This document shows positions 45,320 through 55,190 of a DNA stretch of 64,000 nucleotides, piece by piece. The DNA is taken from contig OZ038487.1 of assembly GCA_964036315.1 (NCBI GenBank), forward strand, positions 52,774,533 to 52,838,532, read 5' to 3'. Made by a program: the position numbers and the translations under genes. The notes below the pieces were generated by a model that searched no databases, was not told where the DNA came from, and saw only the letters and a program-made list of their open reading frames with translations. The stretch's first letter is position 1. Every line of letters starts with the position of its first letter. The stretch is from Acanthosepion esculentum. Taxonomy: Eukaryota; Mollusca; Cephalopoda; Sepiida; Sepiidae.

Positions 45320-46092
45320 TACATTTATTTAAAATTGAAAAGAAGATAGCTGAAATTTCTGGGATGCATAATGAGGAAAAAGGGCCAAGAAAAGTTGATA
45401 CTCACAGGCAAAGTCAAGAGAAGCAGGGAGAAATAAGCTTATAGGAATTGATGGCAGAACAAGGACAAGGAGGAATGGTAAAGTAACAAATTAACTCAAG
45501 CAACAAAAGACAGGAAGTTGTAGAGAACTTTATCACCCATGTCCTGAAGGAACATAACACACAAAAGAAAACAAAGAAACATATGAATGGCAGAACAAAA
45601 GGTCAATGAGGTATAGCAGAGGATCAAAAATTCACTTAGAGCAACAAAAGACAGGATGATGTGAAGAGCCATGATTGCTAAAGTCATGAGGGAAAATAAT
45701 GCACAATAGGATAAGAAGAAGCATTTGGATATCAAAATAATGACAAGCATCAAAACTTAGAGCAACAAAAGAGAGGATGATGTGAAGAGCCATGATCGCC
45801 CATGTCCTAAAGAACCATTACACACAAGAGAAGATGAATAAGCATTTGAATAGCAGAAGAAGAACAAGGAGGGAGAGCAAAGGATCAAAATTTTAATTAG
45901 TGCAACAAAAGATAAAAATTTGTGGAGAGCCATGATTGCTCACACCTTGAAAAAACAAAACACAAGAAAAGATAAAGAAGGATATATCTGTATGCAAGAC
46001 ATAGACAAAGAGGGATAGCAAAGGATCTACAATTTACTTAGAGCAACTAAGATAAGAAGTTGTGGAGAGCCATGATCACTCATGTCTTGAAG

Positions 46093-46094
<2 letters not shown>
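45320..46094 (+). repeat. LINE-C coding tail amplified as a ~140-bp tandem array
   Basis: The word 'gagccatgat(c/t)gcccatgtc', or a close variant, recurs near 45,521, 45,661, 45,782, 45,922 and 46,062 (spacings 140, 121, 140, 140). Each is preceded by an 'agcaacaaaagacagga' word and a 'ggatcaaaattcacttagag' word. These encode remnants of the ATKxRKLWRAMIxHVLKGH end of LINE-C. The array starts with a longer LINE-C piece at 45,330-45,440 ('ctgggatgcataatgaggaa'). Confidence 0.88.
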
Positions 46095-46095
<1 letters not shown>

Positions 46096-46148
<53 letters not shown>

Positions 46149-46165
46149 AGACAGAGAGAGAGAGA
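46096..46165. repeat. (TA)n-(GA)n compound microsatellite
   Basis: About 24 TA units, then GA units. Confidence 0.95.
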
Positions 46166-46169
46166 TTGT

Positions 46170-46560
46170 GTCAAATAATGTGGATTAGCTTTATTTAATA
46201 CTAGCTTAAATGCAGAACTCTGTGCTGACTTTTAAGCTAGCTCCTGTGGAGGACTTATTGGACCTCCAGCCTAAAACTAAAGGATCTCTGGTCCAGCTCA
46301 GAAAATAGCAATGATAATTTTTAAGAAATAACTTTGAATTCTTCAATTCACTCCATGGAACTTCAAAACCATGTCTGATTTGTGCTGTTAGTCCAATTCT
46401 GGCCAAAAGACTGATTTGGGCCAAAATTCTAATACATGCCAAAAATCAAGTTCTTCACAACACAAACTCTGTGAAACTTCGAAACCTCTCACTTTAACTA
46501 TGATTCCTTGGCATTTTGAAGAAATAAAATTGAGTTCCTCAATTCACAAAGTTTTGGAGA
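46170..46560 (-). repeat. Inverted repeat G, opposite arm with a single 211-bp unit
   Basis: Antisense to 44,241-45,018: first the outer-arm words ('gcagaactctgtgctgactt', 'cctgtggaggacttattgga'), then one diverged copy of the 211-bp unit ending 'ttccttggcattttgaagaa'. Confidence 0.88.
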
Positions 46561-48244
46561 TATTTTAAACTGAATTTACAATAAAAAATTTTAAATTCAC
46601 AAAATCTTTTGTGTTACTCTAAACTCAATATAAATAAAAAACTTTTAGTATCACTAATTTTTTTCAGTTATTATAAATTTGAATTTTTAACTGTTTCCTC
46701 CTTATCCATACACAAATCACAATGCTGGATTTTCAAGCACCATGCAAAGAGCACTTTCACCTGACACATCAGGATTAAAAACTAAATCTTTCAGAAGACA
46801 GATTAATCTTCTTGTAGTGTCAACAGCCATCTAGCACACTGGGTTAGACTGAGTTCCATAGCTATGCATGAGCTGGTGTAGTGATGACATGGCAGTACTG
46901 TGCAGAAGACTTCCACAAATGAAGACAATGGCGACAGCATAGTGTGCCCCCAATGGAATTAATGCCACATGTCTATGACCACGGTGAGCCTTCAAGAAGG
47001 ACATCAGCCATGGCTTGACCTGGAGATTGTTAGTTTACTTTCCTAAGTCACACTTCACCTGAATAAATACCTCTCCAGCTTTCACTTGTGTTTCTGTCTT
47101 CAGACAGCTAAGGAAAAAAAATACTGTCAGATGCTCAATCTTCAGAATCAGCTGCCCACAACTGTATCCCCATCATTGCGCTAGAGTGGAGGGATCAGTA
47201 GTCATACTGATGCTAGTGCAACTGATGGCTGTGAAGGCTGGGCAATTTTTGTCTCTGGCTTGAGTGTACTTGAAGATCATCTGCCTATGACTGTACCCGC
47301 CTCTGGCCCGAGTGTATGCAATTGCTTTCCCCATAGTGGAGGAAACTGAGTAAATACTATCTCTCCAGCTTTCAACCCAGATATGTAGAGGATACTGGTC
47401 AGATGTGCTGCAGCCCTACAAACACACTCCAGGTCATGGGAATGATGTTGATCATGAAAAAAATCAATGTTGTATTAAGCCACCTGATATATATTTTTTA
47501 TTATCCAATCAAAATACAAATTTCAATTTAAAATAAAATTATGATGTGAATAAAACATGTGTTATTTAGAAAATGATTTTATTTTGAAAAAATTATTTTC
47601 CTTAGTGTTAATAAAAGTTGAATATTCATAGTAACAGCAACGTTACTGATAATATTAGTTGTAGCCTTGTCTTAAGCAATAAAACCAAAAGATCAGAGCA
47701 ACAGTGGAGGTGTTTGATGGTGCGATATAATCACCATTGAAAATATGTGTTGGAGAGAGAAACAGAAGAAAAACATATATGCAAGAAAAACAGAGCTGAA
47801 AAAATGGATGAATAAACATCTTTGATGATACAATTTGCTTGCTTACCTGAAATATAGGAAGCAGCATCACTTCCATCAACTTTAATAAGAAAAAGAATCA
47901 AAGGAAAGCAAAAAGCAAATGGCTACAATGAGAAATAAACAAGCCTTTGTGTAAATCTGAAAGGGAAGCCTAAATTTGATTTATCCTTTTTTGTTATTTC
48001 TTTTTATTGAGCTTCATTTATATTTTTGTTCAGTTTTTAAATCTCTTCTTTTGCCACTGACATGATTTTCTGAAATGCATTTGCTGGATATTGGCTTTTT
48101 ATCTATATTTGTAAACATTTATTCCCCTTTAAATATTTTATTTCTTATTCATATCATTTAAGTATTAAGGATTTTACAATTATAAAATTTTATTTCCAAC
48201 ATTTGCATGCTGATCTTGGTTCATCAGATATGCAGTAGTTTCTT
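46561..48244. other. Unassigned sequence with scattered internal repeats
   Basis: 'ctctccagctttca' occurs at about 47,071 and 47,361, and variants of 'ctgcc(c/t)a(c/t)(a/g)actgtacccc' at 47,150 and 47,280. This stretch (46,820-47,440) is richer in G+C than its surroundings. No reading frame or element recognised. Confidence 0.4.
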
Positions 48245-48330
48245 ATTTTGTTTTTAAAGGATTCTTCTTCTTAAAATACCATGTCCCATTAAGATACAGG
48301 TGATCACAACTCTCCACATGTTCTTTTTCC
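48245..48330 (-). mobile_element. LINE-C terminal fragment, antisense
   Basis: 'taccatgtcccattaagata' and 'gatcacaactctccacatgt' follow the LINE-C tail order. On the minus strand it reads MWRVVITCILMGHGI (LWRAMIANVLKGHGT-like). Confidence 0.75.
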
Positions 48331-48394
48331 TTATCTGCAAATTACCATGCATTCTTGGGAAATATAGTGAAGTGGTTTCCTGTGAACTTCTTCC

Positions 48395-48480
48395 CAATTT
48401 TGAGTTCAGAGTTTTCATTCTTTTAGATTGGTTGCCAGTCAAGGCTAGAGAGCACAGTCTACCCATTAAAGCTATGGAAA
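48395..48480 (-). repeat. SINE-A fragment, antisense
   Basis: 'ttgagttcagagttttcatt', then 'gattggttgccagtcaaggc' and 'gtctacccattaaagct' are the SINE-A middle in reverse. Confidence 0.7.
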
Positions 48481-48834
48481 CAACAGAATTAGCTGAAAAT
48501 TCACAAAGAATACTTTTCTGGAAATATTCAGCTTCTCTCTTGATACTCTCTCTTAAACTATTTCTTTAAATTTTATAATTTAAACTGACTTCAGAAAAAT
48601 CAGCATAAATTTGATGGTGGCCAATTGTGGCTATTACATATTGTCTTAAAATTTGGGCATTGGTTCAAATGGAGTGAAGAATTGTATTGCTTAATTTTGT
48701 GCAGTTGGGCAATCAGCACTGTGACCAGAAGGAAATTTTTTCAATTTTTTAAAGGATTTAGGATTCACATTGATAAATATAATAGATTAAAATACTTACT
48801 CTTAGATTGATAAATTAGACAAAGTTTTTTTAAA
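48481..48834. other. Unassigned AT-rich sequence
   Basis: Nothing recognised. Confidence 0.5.
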
Positions 48835-49460
48835 ATATTTTTTATTGATTTCATCCCAAGCAAGACAGTAAAGCCACTAGGACCCAAGGAGTTAGTGGGT
48901 GTTGAAAAATTAGAAACATTACTAAGGAACGAAAACTTAAGAAGAGTCATCAGGAGGACAGTAGATAGTGATTGACATTTCATTTAAATTTTTGAAGATT
49001 AAAGTTGGCTGGAAAATATGGAGCCGGAAAGGAGTTCCACAAGTGAGAAGTGTAGGAAAAGAAACTGTTAGTATAGGATTTATGGTTACATCTAGCCAAT
49101 TCAACTCTAAACTGATGAAATCTAAAAACCTTAGTACTGTGCTTAAATTCATAAAGTCTAGGTACCATAGTGAAGAGCTCGTCCAAACAATTACCATGAA
49201 AGTTTTCATAGAAAAGGCAACCTCACAACGATCGGAAAATGACTGAAACCAAGCTGCCACATCAGGACCAATAATATTGCTGATTCTTCTTTGGATCTTA
49301 TCAAGGAGTTCAAGGTAAATAACAGTGGCACCAGACCATATGTGGCAGCAAAATTCTAAGCATGGATGAATGGTAGATTTATTGATTTGTAAAATAGATT
49401 CTGGAGAGAAAAATTGCCTTACACAATACAATGAACCAACTCTTAAAACTAGAAATAAAT
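48835..49460 (-). mobile_element. LINE-B copy with long residual reading frame
   Basis: A 164-codon open stretch (49,431-48,937) reads RQFFSPESILQINKSTIHPC, LEFCCHIWSGATVIYLELLD, KIQRRISNIIGPDVAAWFQS and onward, with frame changes, to LNEMSITIYCPPDD near the end. The 3' tail is the complement of 'cttgcttgggatgaaatcaa'. Its 5' junction ('tttctagttttaagagttgg') is identical in position to that of the copy at 26,567. RT catalytic motifs are absent. Confidence 0.85.
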
Positions 49461-49790
49461 AATTTCTTTTCTTATATGTGGCAGCAGTATTCTAAGCATA
49501 GACAAATAATAGACTTATAGATATGTAAGATAGATACCACAGAGAAAAATTCTCTTGCATGACACGGTGCACCATCTTTCTGCTGACCTTGCAATGGATT
49601 CAATATAGTCTTTACACTTCATGTTAGCTGAGAACATTAGCCTGAGCTGGCGCAATGAGTCACTCTCCAGGAGTTTAGCATCCACCTTGTTGATATTAGG
49701 CATAGAGGGGGGTCTCAGAAGAAGAGAAGTTTAGTTTTGGAGGCATTAAAATATACATGCCATCCTTTGCCTCTGTTAACAATAAACTGA
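49461..49790 (-). mobile_element. LINE-B copy, upstream neighbour in the same orientation
   Basis: A separate copy, because its C-terminal blocks overlap those of 48,835-49,460. It reads DAKLLESDSLRQLRLMFSAN, MKCKDYIESIARSAE (49,690-49,590), then a frame-shifted FFSPESI/LEYCCHI region up to 49,470, where it is cut by the junction of the next copy. Confidence 0.78.
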
Positions 49791-50584
49791 AAGTGGGACA
49801 CTGTTTTATTGACTTGATTTCATATATTGCTATTGATAGATAGGCTTCCCCAGTTCAGAATGAAAGAAATATATGTGTGTGTGTTTCAATATTAAATCGT
49901 CAATACTTTTCCCACTTGACTGGCATCTCTTGGTTAGGATGAAAAAATAAAATTGTGTAACTTGCTGTTTTCTTTCTTTTCAATTTTTTTTTACTTTGAC
50001 AAAATTTGTTTTTGTTTTTTCCCAGATTTTTTGCAGTGAATTTAAAGAAAATCCTTATCATTTTTTTTAGAATGGGTTGAAAGTAAAAGATTCATATATG
50101 TCCTATTTTATGTCTCTGTGTTTTCCATGTCAGCAATGTCTATTTATAGGATATAGAATTCAGACAAACTTTTATTTCTTAGATGTCAAATACCAGACAG
50201 GATGTTAATAACTGTGTGGTCAGAATTTTTTTCAATATGCAATAAATGTTGTGGGTGGGGATTTCATAATAAAAGTGAGGGTTAGTAAATCATTTAAACA
50301 GTCGAAAAATGTGAAATTAATAAACAGTGCAATCTTAATAAGCTCAGGACAGTGGTCAGAAAATTTTCTCTGAAAAATAAATGTCCACACCCCATCTATT
50401 TAGCACCTAACAGTACACAGCATCACTTAGAATCTCTCTTTAGTTTTTGTTCTCAGCTATTTTTGCTTGTTGGTGAATAAACCAAAGTTTTGAATGACAA
50501 TGAAAAAATGTTATCGTTCTACAGACTAATAAGAACATGATATTAAATCTTTCATTCATAAAATTATTGTTTATTCCCTCTCCA
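49791..50584. other. Unassigned AT-rich sequence
   Basis: Nothing recognised. Confidence 0.5.
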
Positions 50585-50589
50585 GATTT

Positions 50590-50655
50590 TGTCAATTAAT
50601 ATCAGTGTTTGGGTGTGTGGCTTTTGGGGCTTTCTTCAAATGTGGATTTGTGGAG
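50590..50655 (+). repeat. Direct repeat flanking the 51-kb reading frame, copy 1
   Basis: 'tcaattaatatcagtgtttg' and 'ggtgtgtggcttttggggct' recur with few changes at 52,192-52,257, about 1.6 kb away and on the other side of the repetitive reading frame. Confidence 0.8.
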
Positions 50656-51014
50656 AGTTGTGCCAGAGAGATTTGGTATTATTTTTTGGAAACATAGGAC
50701 ATAAAAAAATGAACTTACTCAAGTGTATAACTAAATAATATATATTTATTTGATTTAGATTGGCATGAGTCCTTTGATATTTGGTGTAGCAAAAAATTTG
50801 TTTATAAGAGCAAACTTGGTAGCCATTGGGAGAAAATCTGTTTTGGCTCAGTAGCTAGTAGTTTAGAAGTCAGATCTTGGTAGTAGTTGTCATCTTAGAA
50901 ATAGATGCAGCTGTCTTTTGTCGGGGGTGGGGGCTAAGAAGGGTAAAAATGTCTTAAACAGATGACCGATTAACTTCTTCACATGAAATGTATGGCTTGT
51001 TTCCCTGGCAGGCT

Positions 51015-51735
51015 GTTCTCCTGTTAAGATTTCTCTGGCAGTCCATTCTCTTTTGGTTCCTGTTTCACTGGCAGTCCATACTCCTGTTCAGGTTTCTCAG
51101 GTGGTCCCTTCTCTCTTGCCTCAGATTTCTCTGGCAGTCCATTCTCCTGTTCATATTCCTCTGCTGGTCCCTTCTCTCTTGCCTCCGATTTCTCTGGCAG
51201 TCCATTCTCCTGTTCATATTCCTCTGCTGGTCCCTTCTCTCTTGCCTCCGATTTCTCTGGTAGTCCATTCTCCTGTTCATATTCCTCTGCTGGTCCCTTC
51301 TCTCTTGCCTCCGATTTCTCTGGCAGTCCATTCTCCTGTTCATATTCCTCTGCTGGCCCCTTCTCTCTTGCCTCTGATTCCTCTGGCAGTCCGTTTTCCT
51401 GTTCAGGTTTCTCTGGTGGTCCCTTCTCTCTTGCCTCTGATTCCTCTGGCAGTCCATTCTCCTGTTCATATTTCTCTGGTGGTCGCTTCTCTCTTGCCTC
51501 TGATTCCTCTGGCAGTCTGTTTTCCTGTTCAGGTTTCTCTGCTGGTCCCTTCTCTCTTGCCTCCGATTTCTCTGGCAGTCCATTTTCCTGTTGAGATTCC
51601 TCTGGTTGTCCCTTCTCTCTTACCTCCGATTTCTCTGGCAGTCTGTTCTCCTGTTCAGATTCCTCTGGTTGTCCCTTCTCTCTTGCCTTCGAATGCTCTG
51701 GCAGTCTGTTCTCCTGTTCAGCTTCCTTTGGTGAT
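51015..51735. repeat. 63-bp coding-phase minisatellite
   Basis: Ten full units and one or two degenerate edge units. Every unit is 63 bp with no frame-changing indel. Central units (about 51,125-51,370) are nearly identical, outer ones more diverged, as expected when arrays homogenise from the middle. Confidence 0.92.
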
Positions 51736-51866
51736 CCCTTCTTCACTTCTGCTTCCACAGTTGTCAGTTTATATCTTTTTAGACAAAGCTCCCAGATTAC
51801 TGGCACAAAGCTTTGTTTTTGGCTAACATCAAATGTCTCTTTGTGTTGATTTTTTTGTTTGGCCAT
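51024..51866 (-). CDS. Candidate protein of ten 21-residue Glu/Lys/Pro repeats
   Basis: An intact 280-codon frame on the minus strand. The start ATG at 51,866 has A at -3 and G at +4. Residues 1-44 are non-repetitive (MAKQKNQHKETFDVSQKQSF, then VPVIWELCLKRYKL...). From about residue 58 there are ten repeats of the form EQENGLPEKSEAREKGPAEE plus one variable residue, then a degenerate unit ending LPEKS. The product would be highly charged, disordered, and free of signal peptide, membrane segment and cysteine in the repeats. The unit is exactly 63 bp, so other frames stay open too (a 257-codon plus-strand frame overlaps), and openness alone is weak evidence. The stop falls inside a further degenerate unit. 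An AATAAA lies about 275 bp downstream (50,745-50,750 on the minus strand). I recognise no family. It may be a lineage-specific gene, an exon, or a non-coding minisatellite. Confidence 0.4.
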   Translation of the reverse strand: MAKQKNQHKETFDVSQKQSFVPVIWELCLKRYKLTTVEAEVKKGSPKEAEQENRLPEHSKAREKGQPEESEQENRLPEKSEVREKGQPEESQQENGLPEKSEAREKGPAEKPEQENRLPEESEAREKRPPEKYEQENGLPEESEAREKGPPEKPEQENGLPEESEAREKGPAEEYEQENGLPEKSEAREKGPAEEYEQENGLPEKSEAREKGPAEEYEQENGLPEKSEAREKGPAEEYEQENGLPEKSEAREKGPPEKPEQEYGLPVKQEPKENGLPEKS

Positions 51867-52019
51867 TTATTTATTTTATATAGCAGAAATTATTTGTGGA
51901 TCCTCTGTTATTTTGGTAGATTTTTAGTGAGAAATGGCTAGACTCTGAACCAGCAAACTTCCAACATTTTCTGGACCGGTTCAGTTTTTTATACTTTCTT
52001 TTTTTATTTGAGGGTTGCT
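51867..52019. other. Sequence upstream of the candidate gene
   Basis: A TATATAAA-like word lies about 15 bp before the ATG on the minus strand (51,876-51,884). That is too close to be the promoter for that start. No other signal seen. Confidence 0.4.
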
Positions 52020-52034
52020 TTCTCATATTAGTTA

Positions 52035-52043
52035 GTCATTGTG

Positions 52044-52093
<50 letters not shown>
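52035..52093. repeat. (TA)n-(GA)n compound microsatellite
   Basis: About 17 TA units, then 12 GA units. Confidence 0.95.
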
Positions 52094-52189
52094 TGTGTGT
52101 TTTAAAGGAAAGCAAATGCTTTATTTCAATTTGAAATATTTTTTATATATTTTATTTTTATATTTTATTTATTTTTTATCGGGACTTGC

Positions 52190-52257
52190 TACAATTAATA
52201 TCAAGGTTTGGGTGTGTGGCTTTGGGGCTTTTCTCCAATTGTGGATCACGTCATGAG
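52190..52257 (+). repeat. Direct repeat flanking the 51-kb reading frame, copy 2
   Basis: Partner of 50,590-50,655 in the same orientation. The following 52,385-52,455 resembles 23,960-24,020, so this copy is part of a wider dispersed family. Confidence 0.75.
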
Positions 52258-52479
52258 GGTGTAAAAGTCTCTCTATCTCTCATGGGAGTATGCTCATATA
52301 TCTTCTTGTCATTGAGTTGTTTCATGTGTACACATTTTAAGCATATCAACGTCAATCACCTGTTTGCATGTCATGAACAGCCACTGATGACATCTTCTTA
52401 TGTATGAATCTGTACCTGGTGGCAATGAGGATCACCTTTTAGGTCAACTCTCTGATATGCCTGGCTTCTCTTATTTCCA

Positions 52480-52597
52480 TTGTCTATAGGAGTATTGATA
52501 TTATATAGCAGTTTCAGCTTTGTTTCTAATGATATTTTCCTGTTTTTTAATACTTTGCTAAATTTTTAGAAGGCATCTTTTGCCATTCCAATGTGCC
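52480..52597 (-). mobile_element. LINE-C thumb fragment, antisense
   Basis: 'tttcctgttttttaatactt' and 'ttgccattccaatg' match 26,225-26,290. Confidence 0.65.
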
Positions 52598-52846
52598 AGA
52601 TACTTATCATTCCAAGAAGCAATAGTCATCTGATGGTGAGAAAACCTACAATGGATGACTGTGACAGATTTATAGCAATAAGTATATTTTTATAATTATT
52701 ATTGATTTTTTTGATATGTGTAGGCAATAATGCAGAAAAAATTGCTGATAATTATGACACTGTATTTACTGCTATAAATCTGTCACAATCATCCCTTCTC
52801 GGTATTCTTGCCATCATGACTACTGCTTTTAGGAATGATAAATATT
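52598..52846. mobile_element. Palindromic MITE-like element with ~85-bp arms
   Basis: The left arm (52,598-52,684) and right arm (52,759-52,846) are inverted copies. Outer parts pair as 'cttatcattccaagaagcaa' with the complement of 'ttttaggaatgataaa'. The inner 25 bp (ggatgactgtgacagattta...) match with one difference. The 75-bp centre is AT-rich. No coding potential; the superfamily is unknown. Confidence 0.82.
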
Positions 52847-53229
52847 AATTATTACTATTAATTTTATTACTGTAACAGCCAAAAGTTAACGAACAAGTAC
52901 AGATTTCAATAGCTGTGAAGTTATACAGACACTGTAAAGCAATTAATAAGTTATATTACTTTCACCCTAAAAGTACTCTTAATAACTGCACTGGCTTAAC
53001 TATTAAATCTACAACTGAAAAAATGCTACTATGCATAAAGCCAGTGATTATCGTGAACTTAGTAAAAGCAATTGAAGATATTTTTGTTATCAAATTGAAT
53101 TTCTGTGTTGGTGTCATGTCCACACTGGAAAAGTTGATTGATGGACAAACTTTGCATTAAATGGATCAGAAACGGATTTTGCAAATGATAAAGGCCACTC
53201 ATTAATATTTGCTCTTGGCTTTTTGGGCT
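52847..53229. other. Unassigned sequence with an 81-codon frame (52,915-53,160, +)
   Basis: The frame reads MKLYRHCKAINKLYYFHPKS and onward to LEKLIDGQTLH. It has a more protein-like composition than most frames here, but no recognised domain and no supporting signals. Confidence 0.3.
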
Positions 53230-53249
53230 TTAGATATATATGTGTGTAC

Positions 53250-53295
<46 letters not shown>

Positions 53296-53300
53296 TTTCT
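53230..53300. repeat. (TA)n/(TG)n microsatellite
   Basis: Mixed TATG and TGTG runs. Confidence 0.9.
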
Positions 53301-54045
53301 TTCTTTTCTCATTTCTTTTTCTTTTGTTTTACTACTGCATCTCTAATTTAGATCTTTTCTCTCAATTTACTACATCTCTCTCATGCTCTTTCTTCATCAC
53401 TCTTTCTCTCTCCCAGCATCTCTTTCTTTCAGTCCTCTTTGTCATTCCTAGTTTATTTCTTTTTTCCTTTTCTTTCTTCTTTCCTTTTCTTTCTTTTTTT
53501 TTTTTTTGACTACCACATTTCTAATTTAATAGATCTATTCCATCAATTTTCTATTTCTCTCTTTTCCTCTACCGGCCTCCCTTTCTTTCATCTCTCCTTT
53601 CCTCTCATGAGCCTCACTTATTTTTCATTTTTCTTTTCCTCTCCCAGTCTCTCTTCCTTTCATCTCTCTCTCTCTCTTCGCTTTATCTCTCTCTCTCTCA
53701 GATTTCTTTTCCCTCAATCTTTCTGAAATTTTCTTTATCCTCTCTCAGATTTTCCTTTCACTTCCTCTCTCTCTCAGTTTTCCCTTCACTCTCTTTCTCT
53801 CTCTTTCAGATTTCCTTTAATTCCCACTCTCTCAGATTTCCTTTAACTCCCACTCTCTCAGATTTCCTTTCACTTCCTCTCTCTCAGATTTATTACATAA
53901 CACAATATATATTTACATTAACCCCTCACTATTCTCTTTCATTCTTTTTAAAAAAAAAATCTGCTTGAATCTTTCTACTTCTTTCACTTTCTTCATTGTC
54001 TTTCTTTTCTTTTGTTGCTTTTCTTTTCTTTCTTTCTAAAGAAAA
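53301..54045. repeat. Pyrimidine-rich tract with a ~31-bp tandem repeat
   Basis: C/T-rich throughout. 'ctctcagatttcctttaact' and variants recur at about 53,800-53,890 with a spacing near 30 bp. Ser/Phe/Leu-rich frames are composition artefacts. Confidence 0.85.
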
Positions 54046-54300
54046 TCAAAAATGTCTCTGTCTGGAATTTGTATGGTTTACTTGGAAATGGACGAGTTGA
54101 CAAGCTAAGTGTGTCTCTTCTGCATTGTAAGGTTTTTCATTGATTAAGCCCAACAAGATGCTTCCCTTAAACTACTTTCAAGGCACACCTGGAAGGTTTT
54201 AGCTGTCAGAATTCTGTTCTAATATTCTGTTTGAAAACCCTATTTTTATTTACAGCACATTTTAACTTATCTTTTTAGTGGCTCTCCATTATCTTTTTCT
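54046..54300. other. Mixed-composition island within the pyrimidine tract
   Basis: A 250-bp island of ordinary base composition ('atggacgagttgacaagcta', 'caaggcacacctggaaggtt') interrupts the tract. No frame or repeat recognised. Confidence 0.45.
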
Positions 54301-55190
54301 TTCGGATCGAATCAGTTTTCTTTTTGAATTTGCTTTCATTTATTTTTCAAAATATAAACTTTTTCCCATATTTCCACAGTACTATTTTCTCTATCTCCTT
54401 TCATTTTAGTCTTTCAATTTTAATTGTTCACTTTCTTTATCTCATCTTCTGCTTTTCTTGAGAACAACCCACAGTTGTCTCCCTTTTTGTTGCTTTTTAC
54501 TCCATACATAACTTTAGTTTCTCTTTTGCTCTTCATTAACTTCTTTGTTTTTATGTTTTTTTTATTGGCATTTACTATCTACCCTTCTTCTTTATTGATT
54601 CTCTTTCTCATTCTTCTATATTTAATATTTTTTTCCATTTGAGGACTTTCTCTTTTTTTAATTTTTCTTTAAAATTTTTCAATTATGTCTTCCCTTTCTT
54701 TCTTCACTTTTTCTTTTCATCATCTTAAAAGTTGATATTCCTTTTTTTATCTATACTTTGTTAATCTTGAAGTTCTCTAGACATTTATTTGCTTCTCTTC
54801 AAGTTTCCTTTCTTCTTCCTTACTTTTGCTTTTCTTTCTTCTTACTTTCGCTTTCTTTCCTTCTTCCTTTTGTTTTCTTTACTTGTTACTATAACTTTCC
54901 TTCTTCCTGCCCTGTTCTTTCCTTTTCTTTTCTTTTGCTTTCTTTTTTCCTTATCTTTTTCTATGTTCTCTACATTTTTCTCTTCATTCATTTTAACATT
55001 ACTTCAAATTTCCCTTTTCTTTAAAAACCTTTTTTCTTTTATTTTTCAAGTCTCTGCTGTTTACTTTTTTCTATTTTTACTTTGAATAAAATTTTTTTAT
55101 CCATCTTTCTTCTCCCTTAAAACTTATTTATTCACTTTCTTATGAATCAAAGTTTGATTCATTTTTATTCTCTTATATATTCTGTTCTAT
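54301..55190. repeat. Pyrimidine-rich low-complexity tract
   Basis: Long runs of C and T. The Phe/Leu/Ser-rich frames (54,424-55,085) mimic membrane proteins but are not supported. Confidence 0.85.

Noticed and set aside
22621..51735. Possible link between the two 63-bp repeat arrays (22.6 kb and 51 kb)
   Set aside because: Only the period is shared. The unit sequences show no similarity.
51053..51826. 257-codon plus-strand frame and 172-codon second minus-strand frame in the 63-bp minisatellite
   Set aside because: Shadow frames kept open by the 63-bp period. They have no non-repetitive ends comparable to the 280-codon frame.
52915..53160. 81-codon frame as an exon
   Set aside because: The composition looks protein-like but there is no domain or clear splice sites. 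Left as unassigned.
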